Shown here piece by piece: positions 56,722-64,000 of a stretch of DNA of 64,000 nt; within the stretch, counting starts at the first letter, position 1; every line of letters starts with the position of its first letter. Origin of the DNA: Capra hircus (Eukaryota > Chordata > Mammalia > Artiodactyla > Bovidae); contig NC_030820.1 of NCBI RefSeq assembly GCF_001704415.2, forward strand, positions 40,778,036-40,842,035, given 5' to 3'. The notes under the pieces were generated by a model. It saw only the letters and a list, made by a program, of their open reading frames with translations. It had not been told where the DNA came from and made no database searches. The position numbers were made by a program, and so were the translations under genes.

Positions 56722-57010
56722 AGGGCTTCTCTGGTGGCTCAATGATAAAAGTCTGATCTGCCTGCAAATGCAGGAGACACGAGTTCAATCCCTGGTCTAG
56801 GAAGATCCCACATGCGGTGGAGCAACTAAGCCAGTGGACTGCAAATATTGAGCCCATGCTCTAGAACCTATGCTCTGCAATAAGAGAAGTCACTGCAATG
56901 AGAAGCACATGTACTGCGACTAGAGTGGCCTCTGCTCTCCCCAACTAGAGAAAAGCCCACGCAGAAATGAAGAGTCAGTACAGCGAAAAATAAATTAATA
57001 AAATTATTTA
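56722..57010 (+). mobile_element. CHR-type SINE, long form
   Basis: GGGCTTCTCTGGTGGCTCAA head, GATCCCACATGCGGTGGAGC, GCAATAAGAGAAGTCACTGC, ACTAGAGAAAAGCCC and an AAATAAATTAATAAAATTA tail. Confidence 0.92.
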
Positions 57011-57285
57011 AGAAATCAGGTAACAAGTAAGACTTCATTTTCCCTAGTTTAAAAAAAAAAAAAAAGCACAAAGAAAGCATACTTTCATGCCTTTTTTTGC
57101 AGGACTTCTTAGGGGCACTCATTTTCTCCCTCAACAGTTAAGTGGAGGATAATTTCTCATTCCCGATCTCACTTCCTCCCCAGAGTAATGTTTCAAATAC
57201 AAAACATACATTTTGAATCATTTCATGCCACAACAAGATTTGAAAGTTTAACCTGTGGTGGGGTTTGGTGGGTGTTTATCAACCA

Positions 57286-57663
57286 TTAGGATCCTTATGT
57301 TGTTGTTCAGTTGCTAAGTCGTGTCCAGCTGTTTGCAACCCCAAGGACTACAATATGCCAAGCCCCCCATCCCTCACCACTTCCCAGAGTTTGCCCAAGT
57401 TCTTGTCCATTGAATCAGTGATGCCATTCAGCCACCTCATCCTCTGTCATCTCCTTCTCCTCCTGCCTTCAATTTTCCCCATAATCCAGGTCTTTTCCAA
57501 TGAGCTGGCTCTTCACATCAGGTGGCCAAAATATTAAAACTTCATCTTCAGTATCAGTCCTTCCAATGAATATTCAGTATTGATTTCCTTTAGGATTGGT
57601 TTGATCTCTTTGCTATCCAAGAGACTCTCAAGTCTTCTCCAGAGTCTTCTCTTAGGATCCTTA
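57286..57663 (-). mobile_element. BovB 3' fragment with 12-bp target-site duplication
   Basis: A 354-base 5'-truncated BovB in minus orientation, 57298-57651, beginning TGTTGTTGTTCAGTTGC. TTAGGATCCTTA at 57286-57297 recurs exactly at 57652-57663. Confidence 0.96.
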
Positions 57664-57744
57664 AGATAACCCTAAAACCATTAACCTGTTCATAACAGCA
57701 GACTGGGATAGCCTATGTTGTCCACCAGCAAATGACTTATTTCC

Positions 57745-58182
57745 TCCAGTGGTCATGTATGGATGTGAGAGTTGGACTATAAAGAAAGCTGAGCACAAAA
57801 GAATTGATGCCTTTGCACTGTGGTGTTGGGGAAGTCAAGGGACTCCTTGAGAGTCCCTTGGACTGCAAGGAGATCAAACCAGTCTATCCTAAAGATCAGT
57901 CCTGGGTATTCATTGGAAGGACTGATGTTGAAGCTGAAACTCCAATACTTTGGCCACCTGATGCAAAGAGTTGACTCATTTGAAAAGACCTGGATGCTAG
58001 GAAAGACTGAGGGCAGGAGGAGAAGGGGACGGCAGAGGATGACATGGTTGGATGGCATCACCGACTCAATGGACATAGGTTTGGGTGGACTCCAGGAGTT
58101 GATGATGGACAGGGAGGGCTGGCATGCTGAGGTTTACGGGGTTACAAAGAGTTGGACATGACTGAGTGACTGAACTGAACTG
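57745..58182 (+). mobile_element. BovB 3' fragment, opposite orientation to its neighbour
   Basis: From GGTCATGTATGGATGTGAG to the TGAACTGAACTG terminus. A 114-codon open stretch at 57820-58161 keeps LKLQYFGHLMQR and RGRQRMTWLDGI from the reverse-transcriptase tail. It is inactive and forms an inverted pair with the copy at 57298-57651. Confidence 0.95.
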
Positions 58183-58544
58183 ATTACTGAACCTACCCAC
58201 CTGCTTGGTCATCACAATCCCCAAGCCATGATGGAAAAACCCTTTGCTTCTGCATGAGACTCTTGGAGGCTTTTACACGAGTGAGGGGAGAATGTCATGA
58301 ACACTTCAGAAGCACATGATTACAGGCACAGCTTGGTGTGGACCAGAACCAAGTGATGCATCTGTTTAGAAGATGTTGAGTCACTCCCTCCAGCTAGGTC
58401 ATTGAGAGCCCAGCATGGACAGGGAGGGTCTTCTATCATCTCTGCACTCGGCCAGAGTGTGCATTTCCATCTCCAGTGATGAGAATACCTCATGGAGCAA
58501 ACCCATGAGCTATGTTCTGTGTCTTAAATGAAGATAATTCTTAC
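58183..58544. other. Unique sequence, no feature seen
   Basis: I see no recognised repeat or exon. Confidence 0.45.
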
Positions 58545-59110
58545 TTATGAACTGGGTATTCATGCTCTGTTAAAACTCATCATTTGGTACCCTAATCCCC
58601 AAGATGATGGTATTTAGAGGGAGGGTTTTCCTGGTGGCTCAGACAATAAAGAATCTGCCTGCAATGCAGAAGACCTGGGTTTGATCCCTGGGTTGGGAAG
58701 ATCCTCTGGCGAAGGGAACGGCCAGCCACTCCAATATTCTGGCCCGGATAATTTCATGGAAGGAGGAGCCTGGTGGGCTATAGTCCATGGGATCACAAGG
58801 AGTCGCGCAAGCCTGAGCGACTTTCACTTGGGGAAATAATTAGGTTTAGATGAGGTCATGAGGATGGGGGTCCCCATGATGGGATTAGCGTCCCTGTAAG
58901 AAGAGATTGGAGACCTTGCTTTCTCTCTCTCCTCTCTCTGCTTCTCTCCCACATGAGAATACTGAAAGCCAGGAAGTTAGCATTCAGACATAAAATCTGC
59001 CAACACCTTGATCTTGCACTTTCGAGCCTCCAGAGCTGTGAGAAATACCTGTCTGATGTTTAAACTACCAAGTCTCTGGCATTTTGTTTTGGCAGCTCAA
59101 GCAAAGACAT
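58545..59110 (+). mobile_element. MLT1-type MaLR LTR split by Bov-tA
   Basis: The LTR begins near 58545, with AACTCATCATTTGGTACCC and AAGATGATGGTATTTAGAG at 58573-58619. It resumes after the SINE with TAGGTTTAGATGAGGTCATG, then ATGATGGGATTAGCGTCCC, a CT-rich run, AACACCTTGATCTTGCAC and GGCATTTTGTTTTGGCAGC. These are in the order of MLT1/MST LTRs. It is a solo LTR without internal genes. Confidence 0.88.
58622..58831 (+). mobile_element. Bov-tA SINE nested in MLT1
   Basis: GGGTTTTCCTGGTGGCTCAG head, TTTGATCCCTGGGTTGGG and the BovA body ending GAGCGACTTTCACTTGG. It splits the LTR and is therefore younger. Confidence 0.93.
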
Positions 59111-59466
59111 CATCGCTCTGAACCTATTGCAAGATTCAGGTTCATTCTACAGACTAGGCTGTAGTAAATGGCCTTAAGATATCTCATTGTTTTACCCACA
59201 AGGTGTTGGTGGGAACACATGTCCCTAAGTGCATTCACTATGGACAAGGGAGGATCCAGGAGAACAGGGGTGGGAGGGACAAAGGATCTAGGTCTAGTGT
59301 TGTGAAGGAGACGTGGTTGGTTGTGGAAACCTCCAAACGCTGCGGCACATGAGGCCGAGCTGCTGTTGCCTAAGATACTGGTTTACAAAGGTGAGTAGGG
59401 GTGGTGGGCTCACAGTGGAGACCTTTGGAAAGCTTGACAGAGAAGGGCGAAAGGGACACGAGCAGT
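59111..59466. other. Unique sequence, no feature seen
   Basis: I see no recognised repeat or exon. Confidence 0.45.
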
Positions 59467-59620
59467 AAAAACTGCTAATATTTACTGGACTCTTACTGGT
59501 GCTAAGAACGACTCTACAAGCTTTACAATTAATTCTTAGAGCTCACAAAAATTCTATGAAGTAGGTGATTATCTCCTCCACCAGACAGCCCAGGAGACAG
59601 AGACTCACAGAGTTGAATAG
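59467..59620 (+). mobile_element. MIR SINE
   Basis: GCTAATATTTACTGGACTC, CTCTACAAGCTTTACAATTAA, TATGAAGTAGGTGATTATC and AGGAGACAGAGACTCACAG match the MIR sense order. Confidence 0.88.
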
Positions 59621-61419
59621 GGCTCAGAGTCCCGTAGAGAGCACACTGAGGGATGGGAGTCTGCCAGGGGCCAGACCTGCTGGGCTTTCTCATGAGTTCT
59701 CGGTACAGCTCTGACCCTCGGCTTCTCCCATGGTCAGTAGGGCTCATGACAGCTGCCCAGGAGTGGGGCTGGGGGACTCCATGGAATGGGGTGAAAGCAT
59801 GAACATGTTTTAGAAAATGAAAATCTCCCCAAACATCAGAAACTGTGATAGTTGTCCTTCCCATCTCTTCTACAGAAGAGAGGTCCCTCTTTGATCAGTT
59901 GAGGTAGCATCCCAGGCACTGAGCGATGGAAGCTTCTCTGTATCAAAAGGGACAAGCAGCCACCAGCACACGAGTGGAGTTGAAGCCTCAGATCCTCACT
60001 GGCATGAGTCATGGTTTTGCAGGCAGGTGGCCTTGGCAGTGAAAGGCTGGGAGTTTCTAGAGAACACCTGCCTACCGGGGAGGCCCCGGACACTCATCTT
60101 CCACAGGGGCCCTCAGCGGCCAGAAGGCCCAGGTGATGTTTGACAGCCTCGTTCATCTTCAGCAAGAGGGTCTGGTGCTGCACTGGCTCATTGATGGGCC
60201 CCTCGGCCTCTTGACAGCGGCAGCTGCCTTTCCCATGTGGCCTCTGTCCTCACTTGGAACGTGGGTGGTGAGGAGGGACCCCGAGTTCCCAGGCTGCTTG
60301 GGGCCACCTGCTCCATCCTTGTTTGCAGACCTACTTGTTCCCCACCCTGCAGGGCCTCTGCGTGCTCAGCAGATGTTTTTCTGTTTTCACCGGCAAAGCT
60401 TTTTTCCTTCCCTTTTTTAGTATCAAGGGCCCAGAAACAGCTGTCCATTTGACCACATGCTACTATGGACATAAACTATTAACTATGAACACCTTTCCTC
60501 TGCAAATAACTGCTTTATTTAGAGCTGTCCTCAGATGCCATCATCCCCTCCTGGGTGCCCCATCCCTGGCCTCTTCATTTGCCGAAAGTTTCCCCAGGAG
60601 GGTGCCTGAGGAAGTCAAGCTGAAGATGCATCTTTGGGCCAAGTTCTGCAGCCTCCTGCAGCTCGACAGGGACTTGGTGAAGCCCCTGCTCACCCAGCTT
60701 GGGGTGGCCTCTGCCTTCTCGCCACCTTACCGTGGCCCTGGTGCCTGAAAGAGTCATTCTTGCCATTGAAGAAACCAGAGGGAAATTTGAGGAAACTTGA
60801 ATCACCTGAATGTAACCTCTCCATCCTATATAACAGATTTTTGTCCTATAACCTCTATACCTACAGCTGTCTTTTCTATGCACCCAAGTTCTGCCCGTCT
60901 CTAAGACCTTGGTATGAAAGTGTTTCCTCTGTGATCAGAGACGTCAGTAAAGCAAGAGGGCCTAGGATACCCAGGCAGGGAAAATTTCAGGGAAGGAGGA
61001 GTGTAAAGAGGCCAGGGAGGTGTGTGAAGATGATATTGAGAAGCCCAAAGCCATAGTTTTTATGTCAACTTTGGAATGGCCGCCATTTTCACCTGCACTG
61101 TGGACAAGCTCTGGAGTAGTGACCTTGGGCCTTGACCCTTCCTTCTTAGGGTCAGTCTGCCCTGGAGGCTGAGCTACAGGCTTGGACTTGACATCTCATT
61201 CAGCCCAAGGAAGCTTTCTTTTTCTCACAGGGATACTGTCATTGGCCTATTTGCAAAGGGCATAAAAAGAAAACTATGGATAAAAGCAGAGTAATCCATT
61301 CTCAACACAGGAAAACCAGTTTTAAACCTTGCTGAAATAACTGGAGTGACTCTTCTGTTGCTTAGGGAAGCAGCAGACAGAACATGACAACTTCTGTCAC
61401 ATTTGGACCTGGTGAAATG
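59621..61419. other. Unique, fairly GC-rich sequence, no gene proven
   Basis: At 60601-60748 the plus strand has a coding-like frame end (GTGCCTGAGGAAGTCAAGC…, peptide MHLWAKFCSLLQLDRDLVKP) closing with TGA, and the minus strand is open as well. There is no convincing acceptor, start or homology. No repeats are recognised. Confidence 0.35.
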
Positions 61420-61640
61420 GACAGAGCCCTGGACTTTGAATAAGGACCTGTGGGTTTGGGTTCCGGCTTTGTCAGTGGACTGTGTCTTGGGAAAGTTATG
61501 GATCTGTCTCTTTAAGTGCCTCTAGAATAAGAGGTATGATTACGACAGCCACCACTGACACCACCTCTGCATCTTGATTAATCTTCCTAAGTTGGGAGGC
61601 AGGTGTCTAGGGTTCAGGTGTGAAAACCAAGGGCACAGAG
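61420..61640 (-). mobile_element. MIR SINE
   Basis: GAATAAGGACCTGTGGGTTTG, CTTGGGAAAGTTATGGATCTG and GCCTCTAGAATAAGAGGTATG match the MIR reverse complement. Confidence 0.8.
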
Positions 61641-64000
61641 TGGGGCAGGTGGGGATGGGATACTTAGGGAGTCTGACATTCCCTGGGGGTCCTCCTGGAG
61701 TCACCCCTCCAGGAAAGCATTGATCTGTCTGACAACAGAAACCACTAGTAGTCAACACGTGACACTTGCCTTCCAGCTGTCAGCCTGAACCGTAGCCCTC
61801 CATGAGCTCCATCACCAAAGGGGGAGACATGTCATGTCAAGACCCATGGTCTTGGCTTTGCTCCGCTGCCTCAGACCAGCGAACCCCCATCTCCATACTG
61901 ACTTGCTGGTGCCCTTCTCTACACTCTTGTCTTCTCCGCTGGCTCCTGTCAGCAAAGCCCCTGTTCTCTGCCTGGGCTCTGCTATTTCATGCCGTGTCAG
62001 CTCGGTTTACCTTATAATTATCTCCAGAATGCCTTCCCCTACATTGTTCTGGGTTAGAGTTGGCCCAAACGGACATGCGCACAAGGTTAGAGCTGCAGAA
62101 GCAAAGCAATGGCCGTCACCAAGGGGTTGGATAAAACAGGCATGACAATGGACAGATCTACCTGGTGAGGCTCAGCTTGTCCTGGTTCTCTGCCTTTGTC
62201 CAGTGCATCTTCCAGATGCTCAGCCCTGCTGACCAAGAACCAGACTGGATGTCCAGAGCAGAGATGATACAGAGAAACAGCTTCCTCTAGATCTTTTCTG
62301 GAACTCCTCCATCACAATCACTCTTCAGTGACAGGATGTGCTTGTCTTTTCAGATTGACTGGTTAAAGCATCTCTGATCATCCAAGCCCCTTCCAAATCT
62401 TCACTCCTCCAGCTACTCCCAGAAGCATGAAAAGTCCAATCTTCTCCTTTAACATCCACTGTAGCCTTGCTTTCTGTCCACACAACATCCCCAAGTCTTC
62501 CCAGGACCACAAGACAGGACGAGTAAAGAAAATCATGAGATACCCTGGATGAAAAAGAGAATTTATTCCGCTGCACCATTTTTATAACAGAAAGCTCTAT
62601 CATGAGTGACTCATCACTGCATTTTTCAAAATACAGGAATCCCCTCACAAGACCAGCAGACACATTGTTCAGTCCCTTACTTTCTGAAACCTTTGGGGTG
62701 ATCCATCAGAACAAAATAGAACTGAGGGCTAAAGCCTAAATCAGGAACATTCCCAGAAGAGAGTAATGATTCCTGACACCTGCAGGGCTCCATAAATGTC
62801 CAACGACGTGGCAAAATTCTAAAATGATAATTACCTAAATTCACTTCTAACATAAAGGGCTGGGAAAAAAGAAGCCCGATGGGAAATGAAGAAAGAGAAA
62901 TTACAAAATCAAATGAGCCAGAGGACACCTCCCTATAAGACAAGGAGGCAGGTTATGAGACGAGACAGTGGACCCTCTTGAAGTGTTCTAGAAGAAATGC
63001 CCATGGTCTGGGTGGCTGGTGCCCAGACTGTAGTGGCTGTAAGGAGAGCGTGTCAGGTGACAGATGGACTCCAACACTCCTGGGTGACCTTACCTGGGGC
63101 ACAGGGTGGGGCCTGCGCTGAGGGGCCTTGAGGAGAAAGATCAGCAAACAGGAAGGAATTAAAATGTCTCCTACCAGCCCTGGAGATAAGCCTTTTATAG
63201 GGGCAGGCTGAGCAAGATTTTTTTTAAAAAAAGTTTGTCCCAGAAGAACAAAGAAGTCATTCTATTCCTTTGTTGCATGGTGGATGGGGGTGGGGCAGAG
63301 TGAGGAAACCTACTCAGAGCTTTCAGGAAACTAAGGCAGCCTTTGAAATTTCCATTTTGAATTTAACCACTGACATTTTTATCTGGTAGGTGTGATGCAG
63401 GGGACACAAAGAAACCCAAAAAGTGGCTGAGGGGACCGGGCTGCAAGCCACCCCACATGACACGTGTGAGGGCTGCTGAGGCCAAGTGGGGCTCAAACAG
63501 GGCTCTGAACCAGGGAAGGGGGCCCCGGCCTGGGGGTGACACTGGCGGAGGCACAGAAGTGAAGAGGGATATTTTGAGACAACAAGAGTTTGCCTTGCCC
63601 CGCGCATTCAGAAGAGTGAAAGGAGATGAGATGGATTTAGAAGACAGGGGTCATTTGGTGAGAGGCTCACAGGTCCAATGAGGATGGCAGGCTTGGTCCT
63701 GGGGACACGAGGCTCTGGACACCGACCATGGGCATCTTTTATGTGATTTGGCCTGCTTTGGGAGGCCAAATTTGCTCAAACGTAATACCACCACTGCTTC
63801 ATCTTTGAGTTTTTAAAGCATTAAATTGAGATACCTGAAAATTTGAGGCTCCAAGTGTCATTCCTCTTTGGAATTAGCTAGTTGGTAGAGGTCCAGTCCT
63901 CACAAATTGATGGAGCTTCTCTCCCTGTGGGGGTCCAGCAGAGCAGAGGGGCTGGATGCCCCGGCTACAGAGAGAGGTCGCAGAGGTGAGGCAACATAGA
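61641..64000. other. Unique sequence to the end of the window
   Basis: The 61850-62050 part is weakly L2-like. The rest shows no repeat. Frames at 62325-62663, 62677-62943 and 63323-63681 have no recognisable domain and no paired splice sites that I trust. Confidence 0.4.

Noticed and set aside
1..64000. CRISPR arrays, operons, prophage or complete endogenous retrovirus
   Set aside because: Sequence character is vertebrate throughout, there are no spaced direct-repeat arrays, and the only retrovirus-related pieces are solo LTR fragments without internal genes.

Overview
This window is mammalian nuclear DNA from a ruminant (pecoran) genome. It carries many copies of BovB (RTE-clade LINE), the BovB/tRNA-derived SINEs Bov-tA and BovA2, CHR-type tRNA-Glu SINEs and a ruminant-type L1 3' end. 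Older mammalian elements are also present: MIR, MER5A and another hAT element, MLT1-like LTRs, HAL1 and L1M. Sequence alone does not separate cattle, buffalo, sheep or goat.

I find no gene that I can name. The segment looks intergenic or deep-intronic. Almost every open reading frame above 60 codons is a chance frame or a frame inside a retroelement, mostly the C-terminal reverse-transcriptase tail of BovB or the antisense of a SINE. Two short minus-strand stretches look like exons by splice signals and codon texture: an internal-exon candidate at 7586-7760, and a terminal-exon candidate at 13286-13408 with an AATAAA signal 55 bases past its stop. I recognise neither protein.

Layout. 0-13 kb: Bov-tA, BovB with a nested BovA2, HAL1 split by a hAT element, two more BovB pieces, CHR and Bov-tA, plus both exon candidates. 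13-19 kb: repeat-poor and partly GC-rich, with a CTCF-core match and an NRF1-like CpG patch. 19-33 kb: scattered SINEs, two BovB pieces, an MLT1-like LTR and long single-copy stretches. 33-38 kb: a CA-rich tract, a 50-bp minisatellite split by an L1 that carries a CHR SINE, a 27-bp tandem repeat and an LTR-like repeat. 38-44 kb: L1 3' ends, an (AC)n microsatellite, SINEs and MER5A. 43.8-48.1 kb: one long old L1 interrupted by three SINEs. 48-53 kb: MIRs and a short CpG-dense, repeat-free patch near 51.5 kb. 53-64 kb: SINEs, MER5A, an inverted pair of BovB copies, an MLT1 LTR with a nested Bov-tA, MIRs, and a final 2.4 kb of unique sequence.

Nothing here resembles a gene cluster, CRISPR array, defence system or complete provirus. 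The useful signals are target-site duplications, nested insertions that give relative ages, a perfect 13-bp palindrome, a minisatellite used as an L1 target, and a few candidate regulatory or exon-like patches. Repeat family names come from recognising consensus motifs and were not checked by any search.
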